DNA of 64,000 bases from Neoarius graeffei (taxonomy: Eukaryota > Chordata > Actinopteri > Siluriformes > Ariidae), in NCBI RefSeq assembly GCF_027579695.1, contig NC_083592.1, forward strand, positions 32,805,714 through 32,869,713, written 5' to 3'. Positions within the stretch are counted from its first letter, which is position 1; every line of letters starts with the position of its first letter. Below are positions 1 through 10,855 of the stretch, piece by piece. Below the pieces are notes generated by a model. The model worked only from the letters and a program-made list of their open reading frames with translations, searched no databases and was not told the origin of the DNA. A program made the position numbers and the translations under genes.

Positions 1-539
1 GACTCAACCCTCCAAACATATCTTAACTAATTTACAGTGTACTGTGTACAACATGGTCTATTAGAGCAAAGTAACCATTAAGCAAAGTGACCATCCTTAA
101 ATTGCTTTTTAAAGACCCACTGACACAACTTTTTACACCACGTAATATGTGTATTTATTGTTTTATTGCTGTATTGTGAAATAAAATATCCAAAACTCAA
201 CTTGAATAAAGGGTCGTCTTTGTAGAAAATCAAGAATTTCAGAGCCGATTTTCTGTTTTTTGCCCCGGCTTCTACAAGCGCCATCAGCCATTTGCCCGTT
301 TTTGCCGCCAGGGCGAGTGACGTCACATCAGTGTATGTCGTTCTGGATTGCATGAAAACAAAACATGAAGCAGGGAAGCTATCGAGATTGTCTGCCCTCA
401 CGTCTATTAAAGATTCTGTTTAAACAGCATAATGTCTTAAACATATGGTCCTGGTCACGTCACACTATTGGTCCCACTCCAAAAAACATCATGTCTAAGC
501 TCCTGTTAGATCATGTTAGATACAGTAGCTACCAGAAGT

Positions 540-595
540 TTAGGTCATATTTATGCAGAAATATCAAAAACTCTAAAGGGTTCACAAACTTTCAA
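540..595 (-). repeat. Tc1 terminal fragment
   Basis: This matches the reverse complement of the Tc1 termini seen at 13433 and 17102 (aggtcatatttatgcagaaa, then agggttcacaaactttcaa). It lacks the outermost bases. Confidence 0.6.
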
Positions 596-664
596 AACAT
601 GCCGGATGACATCTTATATCTATCACTCCACACATATATCATGTATATTATCCTAACTAAATAT

Positions 665-1528
665 CAGGGATGCAAACAGCGTGCCTTTTGGCGGATGGCG
701 CCTTTTTCACGGCTGAATCGCGCAGATCCGATTTTTTTTTGGGGGGGGGCGTTGGAGTGTCTGATTATAATTTCAAAGTAAATTCTGTATTAAAATTACT
801 AAATAAGCAAATCCGTTACAGTCCATGAAACAGGAAGTATAAGGATGAGGAAAAAGAGGAAAAAACAGTTTAAATCGGGAAGCTGCGCACATTTGTGCAG
901 CCTGAGCGGCAGGACTGCGCAAATGTGCGCAGCTTCCCGATTTAAACTGTTTTTTCCTCATCCTTATACTTCCTGTTTCATGGACTGTAACGGATTTGCT
1001 TATTTAGTCATTTTAATACAGAATTTAGGGTGGCACGGTGGTGTAGTGGTTAGCGCTGTCGCCTCACAGCAAGAAGGTCCTGGGTTCGAGCCCCGGGGCC
1101 GGCGAGGGCCTTTCTGTGTGGAGTTTGCATGTTCTCCCCGTGTCCGCGTGGGTTTCCTCCGGGTGCTCCGGTTTCCCCCACAGTCCAAAGACATGCAGGT
1201 TAGGTTAACTGGTGACTCTAAATTGACCGTAGGTGTGAATGTGAGTGTGAATGGTTGTCTGTGTCTATGTGTCAGCCCTGTGATGACCTGGCAACTTGTC
1301 CAGGGTGTACCCCGCCTTTCGCCCGTAGTCAGCTGGGATAGGCTCCAGCTTGCTTGCGACCCTGTAGAACAGGATAAAGCGGCTAGAGATAATGAGATGA
1401 ATACAGAATTTACTTTGAAATTTTAATCAGACACTCCAACGCCCCCCCCCAAAAAAAAAATTCGGATCTGCGCGATTCAGCCGTGAAAAAGGCGCCATCC
1501 GCCAAAAGGCGCGCTGTTTGCATCCCTG
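665..1528. mobile_element. Foldback DNA element (CAGGGATGCAAACAG termini)
   Basis: The two arms mirror each other from the termini (665 and 1528) to a centre near 900-910. They include poly-G/poly-C tracts and a shared block with ggaagctgcgcacattt. A 6-bp aaatat flanks both ends. A SINE at 1028-1399 interrupts the right arm. A related right arm is at 63790-64000. Confidence 0.75.
1028..1399 (+). repeat. tRNA-headed SINE, type I, with 13-bp target duplication
   Basis: The head (tggtgtagtggttagcgctg ... gggttcgagccc) holds pol III A- and B-box-like motifs. The body is ~300 bp and the tail ends ataatgagatg. A perfect 13-bp duplication, aatacagaattta, flanks it at 1015-1027 and 1400-1412, which shows insertion by LINE-type retrotransposition. 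Long open frames through this repeat are fortuitous and recur in every copy. Confidence 0.9.
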
Positions 1529-1689
1529 AAATATATGAAACAAGGTATTGGCCTTTCAGTTGCTGTACATTACTGGTATTAGCTGCTTTGGCCTATTGAT
1601 AAGTAATATGACGCATAAGACGCATTTGTGACGTTAAAACAAATTTTAAACAACATACATGTATTGAATAACAACACATAGCCACGTAC

Positions 1690-2094
1690 CCTGGCTCGTT
1701 CTCTTTTGGCAAAGGCACCACCGGACTTTCGCTTTTTGACCACCCCTTCGGGGGGTCTGCTGTCATCTGTTTCTCTTTTGACAGATTGATTCGGCCCAGG
1801 CCTGTCAAACAACGTCGGCACAGCTGACTCCTCCAACACCAGTGGATAAGTTGGATCAAACGTTCTTCGAGTTCTGGACGACAAAGTGAAACAGTGCTCC
1901 TCGAAATGTGCTGAACAGAGACGTGACCATTTTGTTGACTTCCAGTTCGCACCTGTTTTGGAAACGTTTCTTTCCCACTCTTTTGCTATTTCAGGGTGTT
2001 TTTTCCAAGGAAAGGAATGGAGTTTCACTCCTTCCGACGTGGTGTTAGAACACCCGTAAGCCACACATATAATCCCTTTTCGGTTAGACGCCAT
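1690..2094 (-). CDS. THAP zinc-finger first exon of the Kolobok-like element
   Basis: The 135-codon exon starts MASNRKGIICVAYGCSN and ends at a GTACGT donor (plus-strand 1684-1689). The C2CH THAP signature is visible: C-x4-C, then C-x2-H in LCSAHFEEH, HSFPW, and the closing AVPTLF box. THAP domains bind DNA and in transposons recognise the element ends. Later exons are not recognisable, so the copy is probably deleted and non-autonomous. A host THAP gene exon cannot be fully excluded, but the TTAA-bounded termini argue for a transposon. Confidence 0.8.
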
Positions 2095-2464
2095 TTAACT
2101 TTTTCACGCAAGGAAATCACAACAAAACCACAGCTCGATATCACAAGACTTGTGAGAACTGAACCAACATAGTGACTTGTAAACAAAAACGACACACTGA
2201 TGTGACGTCACTTCCGGCATCTCTGAATGAGCCCAGTTCATATCCAGGTCAACCTCCCTGCGCGAAATTTAAAATTACTTCTGATGTTTAAAACAGACAG
2301 TTAAACCAAGAATTAAAACCAGAATTTATCTTTGGAGTCATATATTGTTTGTTTACAAATTAATACGAAATGACTGTCAGTGGGTCTTTAAAGCAAATTA
2401 ACCACCCCAAATAAGCCATTCCAGAGATATTTGTAGCTCAGGCAGTTGTTAATCATCACTTTGG

Positions 2465-2580
2465 CAGTCACCAGGTCTCAACCCAACTGAACACCGACAG
2501 GAGATTCTGAAGTGATGTGTTGGACAGTGTTCTCTACCACCATCATCAAAGATTAATGGATGCCAGGATCAGACTACATG
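2465..2580 (+). pseudogene. Fossil Tc1/mariner-like transposase fragment
   Basis: The frame reads SPGLNPTEHRQEILK, resembling the SPDLNPIEHxW box around the last catalytic Glu of DD34E transposases. It is a short, isolated and heavily decayed piece. No element ends are seen around it. Confidence 0.45.
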
Positions 2581-2581
2581 T

Positions 2582-3100
2582 CAAGTCAAGTTTGTTTGTA
2601 TAGTGCTTTTAACAATAGACATTGTCCCAAAACAGCTTTATAGAATCTGAATGACCGAAGACATGAGCCAATTTTATCCCTAAACTATCCCCAATGAGCA
2701 AGCTTGTGGCGACGGTGGCAAGGAAAAACTCCCCCAGATGACACGAGGAAGAAACCTCGAGAGGAACCAGACTCAAAAGGGAACCCATCCTCACCTGGAC
2801 AACAACAGACAACATGACTATAACATTAACAGTTTTAACATGAAGTCAGTTTCGTTGATGTTGTAACTCTTCATTGGTGGAAACTTGAGTGCAAAACTGT
2901 TCATGACAACCGCAGTCCTAAAGTTAGCAAGCCAACTGTAGTCCTCAGCCACAAAAGCATTACTGTATTGTAAGTGTCCAGAGTGTCTTCCAAGTGTGAC
3001 TTTCAATTGTCCATATGGGGCCGTCCTCCACAGGAGTGATGTGATGAGACTCCAACCAGACATACTATTTTTGTCTTTCATGACGGTCACCATGTCAGAT
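2582..3100. repeat. Dispersed repeat, probable LINE 3' region copy 1
   Basis: It starts with a Rex/L2-like tail motif (tatagtgcttttaacaa) and continues through a block with ccaatgagcaagcttgtggc and gaggaaccagactcaaa. The same blocks recur at 3186-3260, 4020-4260 and 4640-4780, so this is a multi-copy family. No coding domain was recognised. Confidence 0.55.
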
Positions 3101-3283
3101 TAGACAATTATAGTGGCATAAATTCTTCTCGTGTCTTGGTTGGTGGACTGGCAACACTACAGGTTTGATCCCAACCAATTATTGTTCATGTCAAGTCAAT
3201 TTATTTGCATAGTGCTTTTAACAAAAGACATTCTCACAAAGCAGCTGTACAGAAATTAAAAAAAAAAACATATAAACTAATAA

Positions 3284-4006
3284 GGGTGACATGGTGGTGT
3301 AGTGGTTAGCACTATCGCCTCACAGCAGGAAGATTCTGGGTTTGAACCCAGTAGCCGACGAGGGCCTTTCTGTATGGAGTTTGTATGTTTTCCCCGTGTC
3401 TGTGTGGGTTTCCTCCAGGTGCTCCAGTTTCCCCTACAGTCCAAAGACATGCAGGTTAGGTTAACTGGTGGCTCTAAATTGACTGTAGGTGTGAATGGTT
3501 GTTTGTCTCTGTGCGTCAGCCTTGCAATGACTTGGTGACTTGTCCAGGGTGTACCCTGCCTCTCGCCCATAGTCAGCTGGGATAGGCTTCAGCTTGCCCG
3601 TGACCCTGTGCAGGATCAACGGTTACAGATGATGGATGGACACTTTTTCCCCCTCCCCTGTATCGCGAGAAAGACACCAACTGCCGGAACCAAATTCCTT
3701 GTGTATGTACTTGGCCAATAAACATGATTCTGATTCTGAAGTTAGTTTGATTTCTCTAAGGGAAGTAAAACATTCTAAGTGCTGATCTGATACAGTTATA
3801 TTATTGTTATCTAAAGAGTTACTTATCAAATTGTCTGGTTTTAACTTAGGAGTTTGAATATTTTTGTCTGATATTTTCAGTGTTGCCATCTGGCGACTTG
3901 TCCAGGGTGGTACCCCGCCTCTCGCCCATAGTCAGCTGGGATAAGCTCCAGCTTGCCCGCGACCCTGCGCAGGATAAATGGCTACAGATAATGGATGGAT
4001 GGATGG
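3284..4006 (+). repeat. Patchwork type I SINE with two 3' tails, 14-bp target duplication
   Basis: A 14-bp atataaactaataa flanks the unit at 3270-3283 and 4007-4020. Inside, the SINE runs to a ggatgga tail near 3640. Then comes ~250 bp matching 6155-6410, and then a second SINE 3' half (3890-4006). The region at 3648-3740 is a reversed LINE-tail motif (ttggccaataaacatgattc). The structure suggests conversion or template switching between this locus and the one at 5.8-6.4 kb. Confidence 0.75.
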
Positions 4007-4019
4007 ATATAAACTAATA

Positions 4020-4260
4020 AATTTAGCCCTAATAAATGTATCCCTAATGAGCAAGCCTGAGGCAACATGAAGAAGAAACCTTGAGAAGAACCAGACTCAA
4101 AGGGAACTCATCCTCATCTAGATGATAACAAGTAGCGTGATTATAAATAACTCACTTCTATAAGTGTATCCGATATAGTCATACTGGGAAATTCATTACA
4201 ATTTTAACATGAAGTCCATTTTGTTGAAGATATTAACTGTTCACTGATGGAGACATGAGT
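4020..4260. repeat. Dispersed repeat (probable LINE 3' region), partial copy
   Basis: It shares blocks with 2690-2880 (aatgagcaagcctgaggc; ccagactcaaagggaac; tttaacatgaagtc). Confidence 0.5.
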
Positions 4261-4261
4261 G

Positions 4262-4640
4262 CAAGGCAAGGCAAGGCAAGTTTATTTATATAGCACATTT
4301 CATACACAATGGCAGTTCAATGTGCTTTACAGAAGTAAAAACAAAAACAGTAAACAATAGAGAAATAAAATTACATAAAATAATTTTATCTTTATTTTAA
4401 AATAATTAATTAAAAGAATTAAAAGAAAATAATAAGAATTAAACAATAGTAGAAATAAAATATTAAAATTTAAATTGTGCCACGATTTAAATTAGATTAG
4501 AGTAGGTAGAACTTTATTGATCCCTTTGGGAGGGTTCCCTGAGGGAAATTAAAATTCCAGCAGCATCATTACAGGATAAACAGAGAATAGAAAATAGAGA
4601 AAAACTTCTAGATAAATTGAATTAGGCAAGGCAAGGCAAG
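4262..4640. repeat. LINE-tail type repeats
   Basis: A ggcaaggcaag run leads into tttatttatatagcacattt, a widespread fish non-LTR retrotransposon tail. An AT-rich tract follows. A 147-bp block at 4481-4627 (ctttattgatccctttggga) is repeated almost identically at 5480-5628. Confidence 0.55.
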
Positions 4641-5149
4641 GCTGTTCATGACAACTGCAGTCCTAAAGTTATCATGGCAAATGTAGTCCTAAGCCATCAT
4701 AGCAAAACTGGAAGTGTCCAGAGCCATCTTCTAAGTGTATCTTTAGACTGTCCATATGGGGCCATCCTCCACAGAGATGAGAACCTCAGCCAGATCAGGC
4801 AGGTCCAAAGAGCAGGAAAGGCTAGCATCGCTGGTATCTCAGGATTGACGTATAACTTGAAAGAGAGAGAGCATAGGCTGTTAGGTATGTCCGTGGTCAC
4901 CTACTGGTTAAGAACAGTGTACATTGTGTGCACTGAGTATAAGCAGGGTCTCCAGCAAGACTAACTATGAGAGCATAACTAAAAGGGAGAACCAGAAGGT
5001 AACACAGACACGAGAGAGCCCTGGGACATAAAGCAACCAGCCACTACACCGTCAACACGTGAACATGTGAGAGTAGGAGGGGGTGACAGCATATATACAT
5101 CCTAGTTTACCAAAACACTTTATGCCCAAGAACCCTTGAATGTTATTCC

Positions 5150-5445
5150 TGTGCAGAGATGAGTATAACTGCTGTGCCACAACTTTTTCCAAGATCTTAG
5201 TGACAAAGGGGAGGTTTGATATTGGCCTATAATTGGACAGCTGACGGGGTCAAGGTCAGGTTTTTTAATCAGGGGTCTGATAACTGCTAGTTAAAAGGAC
5301 TTAGGTACATCACCAGTGCTAATGGAAGAATTGATTATTTTTAGAAGTTGGATTGCTTCCAGTGTTCTCTGTGTTAAGAGTCATGTAGGTAAGGGATCTA
5401 GTACACAAGTTGAAGATTTATTGAGGAAATTAGTGAAGCACTTAT
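5150..5445 (-). pseudogene. LINE reverse-transcriptase N-terminal fragment (L2/CR1-like)
   Basis: The minus strand reads LAVIRPLIKKPDLDP, then NYRPISNLPFVTKILEKVVA and QQLYSSLHRNNIQGF. This is the start of the RT domain of L2/CR1-type LINEs, with frameshifts. It belongs with the endonuclease and ORF1 pieces at 6.8-8.2 kb. The insertion at 5460-6410 separates them. Confidence 0.75.
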
Positions 5446-5479
5446 ATTACACATACATATATTCACATTTTTTCCCGGG

Positions 5480-5800
5480 TGGCACGATTTAAATTAGATT
5501 AGAGTAGGTAGAACTTTATTGATCCCTTTGGGAGGGTTCCCTGAGGGAAATTAAAATTCCAGCAGCATCATTACAGGATAAACAGAGAATAGAAAATAGA
5601 GAAAAACTTCTAGATAAATTGAATTAAGTATTTACATATACAAATATAAAAAAGAATAAGATATGGGAAAATAAAAAAAGTCCAGCAGGAGAGGTATTGC
5701 ACATTATATTGCACATTTACCTTGCACATTGTCCAGTATTGCTTTTTGTCAGGCTAGGCTACTGCTCCTTCCCGTCCTCTGTCCTCCTGTTACCCCTCCT
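5480..5800. repeat. LINE-tail repeat copy 2
   Basis: It begins with the same 147-bp block as 4481-4627, then ttgcacatttaccttgcac, a 3' UTR-like repeat. It lies immediately before a SINE. Confidence 0.5.
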
Positions 5801-5807
5801 CCCCCCC

Positions 5808-6155
5808 AGAGAGGTGTAGTGGTTAGCACTGTTGCCTCACAGCAAGAAGGTTCTGGGTTCGAGCCCAGTGTCCAACAGGGGCCTTTCTGTGTGGAGTTTG
5901 CATGTTCTCCCTGTGTCTGTGTGGGTTTCCTCCAGGTGCTCCCGTTTCCCCCACAGTCCAAATGCATGCAGGTTAGGCTAATTGGTGGCTCTAAATTGAC
6001 CGTAGGTGTGAATGTGAATGGTTGTTTGTCTCTATGTGTCAGTCCTGCGATGAGCTGGTGACTTGTCCAGGGTGTACCCCGCCTCTCGCCCATAGTCAGC
6101 TAGGCTCCAGCTTGCCCGCGACCCTGCACAGGATAAACGATTACGGATGATGGAT
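5808..6155 (+). repeat. tRNA-headed SINE, type I, 5'-truncated
   Basis: The copy starts inside the A-box region (ggtgtagtggttagcactg) and ends at a gatgatggatgga tail. It is followed by a reversed LINE tail (6170-6265) and unique sequence that reappears inside the SINE at 3.3-4.0 kb. Confidence 0.85.
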
Positions 6156-6489
6156 GGACACCCCCCCCCCCACCGTATCTCAAGAAAGACACCAACTGCT
6201 GGAACCAAATTCCTAGTGTGTGTACTTGGCCAATAAACATGATTCTGATTCTGATTCTGAAGTTAGTTTGATTTCTCTAAGGGAAGTAAAACATTCTAAT
6301 TGCTGATCTGATAAGTTATATTATTGTTATCTAAAGGGTTACTTATCAAATTGTCTGGTTTTAACTTAAGAGTTTGAATATTTTTATCTGATATTTTCAG
6401 TGTTGCCATTGAAAATATACATGAAGTCATTGCTATGACATATTGAAGGTGTGGAGGTTTCTGTGGTGGTCTTTTTCCTCGTCAATTTT

Positions 6490-6586
6490 GCTACAGTATT
6501 ATTAATACTGTAGCAATGTTAACAAAAATAATCCTAGCTTCTAATTTAATACTATTAACTTAGAAGCTAGGATTATTTTTGTTAAC
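6490..6586. repeat. Two adjacent hairpins
   Basis: 6490-6514 is a 25-bp palindrome centred on attattaat. 6518-6586 is a hairpin with ~27-bp arms (gttaacaaaaataatccta and its complement) and a short AT-rich loop. It may be a very short foldback element. Confidence 0.65.
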
Positions 6587-6769
6587 TTCTCTTCGGGTGG
6601 AGAGATATGTTGATCTAGCAACACTAAGAGCTTTTCAATACTTCAAGAGGCTCTCCTTCCATGCTAATTAGAATACTATCAATTTTGTTTGGCGCCATTT
6701 ACGTTTTAATTTTTGAGTGGTTTGAAGGTGCATGTGTAATCGTTATATCAGGGTGCTAGTTTTTTCTCT

Positions 6770-7765
6770 CTAATTATTTTTCTTTTAAGTGTAGCTACAT
6801 TATCAAAAGTACAGAGGAACATTGATCCTAAGCATTCAGTCACCTGATCAAGTTCTGTGGGGTCTGACAGTGATCCAGTCAAAGTCAAAGTTGATGATCT
6901 CTGGGAGATTACTGATAAAATTTTGAGCAGTAGTTGACATGAATGTACCTTTGATGCCGTAGCATGGCAAGGTGCATATGTTATTACGAAGACATATTTT
7001 GAATGAAATGAGATAATGATTTGAGGTAGTTTCAGAATCTGGAAGTGTGACTATATTTTCAATGTTTAATCCAAATATTAGTATTAGCTTGAGAGTGTGC
7101 CCACCATTATGAGTATTACGGTACCTTCTGATTAACCCCTACTGAATCTAGCATGGACACAAACACTGTTTTCAGAGGGTCTTCCGGGTTATCAGAGTGA
7201 ATATTAAAGTCTCCAACAACTAAGGTTTTGTCTAAAGAAACAACCAGGTTCAGGATTAAATATGCAAATTCAAAAAGGAATTTAGAATATGACCCCAGGG
7301 GTCTGTAAATAATAATTAGCAGAATCGACTGGGAAGGCTTATTTTTTGTGGCTACATATCTTATGTTAGTAGAAAGAACTTCATACGTATTAAATTTATG
7401 ACCAGGGTTTTGTTTGATGCCTAGATAATCATTATAAATAACCGTGACGCCAGATACATGAGGCTGGTGTATATAACTGTATCTAGGAGGACTAGCTTCA
7501 TTTAATGCTCCATACTCATTTGGTCTAATTCACATTTCTGTTAAACACAGTACATTAAACTCCTGATCAGTAATAATTTCATTAACAATTAGCACTTTAG
7601 ATATAAGAGATTTAATATTTAATAGTTCTACCTTTAGATCTAAGGTGCTGGTAGTGGCTGTACAGTCAGTATGATCTAATTTTATGTTAATTAGGTTACT
7701 TGAACAAATTCTCTGAGTATTTCTACTTTTTTTTGCATAGCTCGGGGAACAGACACAGTCTGAAT
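6770..7765 (-). pseudogene. LINE ORF2 endonuclease (EEP) domain and linker, decayed
   Basis: The minus strand reads IYRPLGSYSKFLFEF, then LDKTLVVGDFNIHSDNPEDP. The GDFNIH box is typical of the AP-like endonuclease that nicks target DNA for LINEs. Upstream, NEYGALNEAS is the usual fish L2/CR1 surface. Stops and frameshifts show it is dead. The linker toward RT is readable to about 6780. Confidence 0.8.
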
Positions 7766-7852
7766 GTAGTGGAACCTGAGTGATGACTCTGTGCTGCTAG
7801 CAGACAGTTGGTTTAGCCTGTATGTCTGCTCCCTGGCCTTGGCTCTGGATTC

Positions 7853-8160
7853 TCACAAACTAACTAGGCCTGTTCTGAGATAATGAGCTATACTGCAAGA
7901 AATGAGAGCAGCACCTTCCTGAGTGGGATGGATACCGTCCCACCCTAACAGGCCAGCCTTGCCCTCAAAACTACTCCAGTTATCTATAAAGCCCACATTA
8001 TTTTCCAAACACCACCTGGCCAACCAGCAGTTCAGCAACCATAACATGCTGTATGCTACATCACCACGCAGCATTGGGATGGGGCCAGAGCATATTACAG
8101 CATCTGACATTGCCTTTGCTAATTTAAACACCTCTACAATGTTACTCTTAGTAACCTCAG
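7853..8160 (-). pseudogene. LINE ORF1 with SGNH/GDSL esterase-like C-terminus
   Basis: The reading contains SGPIPMLRGDVAYSMLWLLN, FIDNWSSF and DGIHPTQEGA. The last carries the Asp-x-x-His pair of SGNH hydrolases, known from ORF1 of some CR1/L2 LINEs. It lies just upstream (minus orientation) of the endonuclease piece, as expected for ORF1-ORF2 order. Confidence 0.75.
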
Positions 8161-8239
8161 AAAGATGAAGATGTCTTTGTGTCCTTGCGTACTGTCAGGG
8201 AGGAAGGCCAAGAAATGGTCAATCATGGCTACACAGTCT

Positions 8240-8597
8240 GGGCGGCACGGTGGTGTAGTGGTTAGCACTGTTACCTCACAGCAAGAAGGTTCTGGGTTCG
8301 AGGCCGGCGGGGGCCTTTCTGGGTGGAGTTTGCATGTTCTCCCCGTGTCAGCATGGGTTTCCTCTAGGTGCTCTGGTTTCCCCCACAGTTCAAAGACATG
8401 CAATTAGGTTGACATGGGGTGGCCTTGGGCTGAAGTGCCCTTGAGCAAGGTACTTAACCCCTGACTGCTCCCTGGGTGCTGTAGTGTGGCTGCTCACTGC
8501 TCTGGGTGCGTGTTCACTGTTTCAGATGGGTTAAATGCAGAGGATGAATCTCACTGCGCTTGAAGTGTACATGTGACAAATAAAGGTTTCTTCTTCT
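8240..8597 (+). repeat. tRNA-headed SINE, type II tail
   Basis: The head is the same as in type I, but after the gacatgca box the tail changes to gccttgggctgaagtgccc ... gggttaaatgcagaggatg ... acaaataaaggtttcttctt. This is the first of three tandem heads at 8.2-9.5 kb. Confidence 0.85.
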
Positions 8598-9250
8598 ATA
8601 AGGAACAAAAATTTCTGACATGTTGAGGTGTTGTGGCCACATTGCTGATCTTTGATTATGTCATGCCACATGACTCATTTTTTATTCCCGACATTCATAT
8701 TCAGGCTCTACTCTGGAAATCTGTCAAGCATGACAAAATTGTGTCAATGTCAGGCTGAATTTGTGTAGTCTGATCCTGGTATTGTGGAATATCTTTTAGA
8801 AGTGAATGATGCTTACAAGGGGCGGCATGGTGGTGTAGTGGTTAGCACTGTCACCTCACAGCAAGAAGGGCCTGGGTTTGAGCCCCGGGGCCGGCGAGGG
8901 CCTTTCTGTGTGGAGTTTGCATGTTCTCCCCGTGTCCGCGTGGGTTTCCTCCGGGTGCTCCGGTTTCCCCCACAGTCCAAAGACATGCGCTTGAAGTGTG
9001 CATGTGACAAATAAAGGTTTCTTCTTCTATAAGGAACAAAAATTTCTGACATGTTGAGGTGTTGTGGCCACATTGCTGATCTTCGATTATGTCATGCCAC
9101 ATGACTCATTTTTTATTCCCGACATTCATATTCAGGCTCTACTCTGGAAATCTGTCAAGCACGACAAAATTGTGGCAAAGTCAGGCTGAATTTGTGTAGT
9201 CTGATCCTGGTATTGTGGAATATCTTTTAGAAGTGAATGATGCTTACAAG
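8597..9250 (+). repeat. 431-bp tandem duplication joining SINE fragments
   Basis: A ~225-bp unique segment (ggaacaaaaatttctgacat ...) occurs at 8600-8818 and again at 9030-9249. Each copy is followed by a SINE head. The first head (8819-8988) breaks off after gacatg and jumps into a tail (cgcttgaagtgtgcatgt). The copies differ at only a few bases. Confidence 0.8.
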
Positions 9251-9902
9251 GGGTGGCATGGTGTTGTAGTGGTTAGCACTGTCGCCTCACAGCAAGAAGG
9301 GCCTGGGTTTGAGCCCAGTGGCCGGTGAGGGCCTTTCTGTGTGGAGTTTGCATGTTCTCCCCGTGTCTGCGTGGGTTTCCTCCGGGTGCTCCGGTTTCCC
9401 CCACAGTCCAAAGACGTGCAGTTAGGTTAACGTGGGGCGGCCTTGGGCTGAAGTGCCTTTGAGCAAGGTACCGAACCCCTGACTGCTCCCCAGGCGCTGT
9501 AGTGTGGCTGCCCACTGCTCTGGGGGTGTGTGTGCATGCGCACGCATGGTCGCCACCAGGGGGGGAAAGGTTAGAACAATTCTAGGGGCCCAGCACTGCC
9601 ATGGGGCCCTTTAAGGGGCTGATAATATGCTTTTAATTATTTTAATAAGACTTTTAAAATAACAACAATGCAATATTCCATCTGGTAAAATGAGCTAATT
9701 GAACAAGGTTGTCTATTTCTTGAGTTCTTCAACATATTGTCATTTAACCCTCCCCCTTTTGCGAAATGGTACGGTCCAGTTCTGGTAGAAGTGTGATGCG
9801 TTAAATCTGTGTGCTGATCAGTGCAACGCTACTTGCTGCTGTGTCGCGGTGCAGCAGCCAGCCAGCCAGCAGTGGAGTGCGTACAGTCTATGATCGCTAA
9901 AT

Positions 9903-9999
9903 ATGAAGAGTGGCTGGCAAAAACGTAAAGAAAGGCAGCTGAAAGCTGAGAGGGACCGGAGAGGCAGGCAACTGGTCACTCAGTTTTTCCCAAAGAAAG
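9903..9999 (+). CDS. hAT transposase-type first exon (remnant)
   Basis: ATG opens MKSGWQKRKERQLKAERDRR and then QLVTQFFPKKG, with a donor gtagct. The Lys/Arg-rich start with xVTQFFxKK resembles N-termini of ZMYM/hAT-type transposon proteins. The rest of the transposase is absent from the element. Confidence 0.5.
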
Positions 10000-10477
10000 G
10001 TAGCTAATCGCTCACATGTGTGTTCAAAATATTAGCGAATGGTAAATGAACAGTATGAACGTGGTTGGATTAGCCTATCAAGAGAACACTTTTACAGTTT
10101 GTACAGTGACATTTTTTTCCATTTTAATAACTGAACTGACTTGTGTGATAAACAAGATGAAATATTACGTTATGCTGGTGCTAATAACTAGTGCTAATAA
10201 CCAGTTTCATAACTAATGGGGTGCCCTAAATATGCACAGATTCAGCCTCAGGGGGACCTCCGCCCTACCAAACCACTGAACCTCCCTTTGGAGAATGAGG
10301 TAAGCAGCAATACAACCCATAAATGCTTTAGGATTGAAGTTTTTAATGAGCGAGCGCCATATACAGTTTGCTAGATTAAAGTGTTGCTAATCACCCATCA
10401 TACATTTCACTACCAATTGTCCTAGCACAAGAAGGCATGTGGCAAAATCTTGAATTTTCATTTGTGATTGTAAATGC

Positions 10478-10855
10478 GGGGGCGGCACGGTGGTGTGGTG
10501 GTTAGCGCTGTCGCCTCACAGCAAGAAGGTCCTGGGTTCGAGCCCCGGGGCCGGCGAGGGCCTTTCTGTGTGGAGTTTGCATGTTCTCCCTGTGTCCGCG
10601 TGGGTTTCCTCCGGGTGCTCCGGTTTCCCCCACAGTCCAAAGACATGCAGGTTAGGTTAACTGGTGACTCTAAATTGACCGTAGGTGTGAATGTGAGTGT
10701 GAATGGTTGTCTGTGTCTATGTGTCAGCCCTGTGATGACCTGGCGACTTGTCCAGGGTGTACCCCGCCTTTCGCCCGTAGTCGGCTGGGATGGGCTCCAG
10801 CTCGCCTGCGACCCCGTAGAAGGATAAAGCGGCTAGAGATAATGAGATGAGATGA
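10478..10855 (+). repeat. tRNA-headed SINE, type I, with 12-bp target duplication
   Basis: gattgtaaatgc is duplicated at 10466-10477 and 10856-10867. The copy is full length and little diverged from the copies at 1028, 30533 and 47802. It is inserted in the hAT remnant, so it is younger than that element. Confidence 0.9.

Larger units (their letters stand above)
101..2397 (-). mobile_element. Kolobok-like DNA transposon with THAP exon
   Basis: Inverted termini (TTTAAAGACCCACTGACA motif near 108-125, complement near 2374-2393) lie directly inside TTAA copies at 97-100 and 2398-2401. A second inverted block (gacgtcacatcagtgt) lies further in at both ends. TTAA targets together with a THAP domain are typical of Kolobok. 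The element is interrupted by a foldback element at 665-1528 and holds a Tc1 terminal fragment near 540-595. Confidence 0.72.

Noticed and set aside
78..401. 107-residue minus-strand frame at the left edge
   Set aside because: It overlaps the terminal inverted repeat of the Kolobok-like element; its inner part mirrors non-coding sequence near 2188-2222.
845..1426. 193-residue open frame through the SINE at 1028-1399
   Set aside because: The same frame recurs in every type I SINE copy in both directions. It follows from the repeat's low stop content, not from a protein.
8264..8310. tRNA-like A and B boxes in SINE heads as possible tRNA genes
   Set aside because: No cloverleaf with a plausible anticodon arm and acceptor stem is evident, and the boxes recur only in SINE copies.
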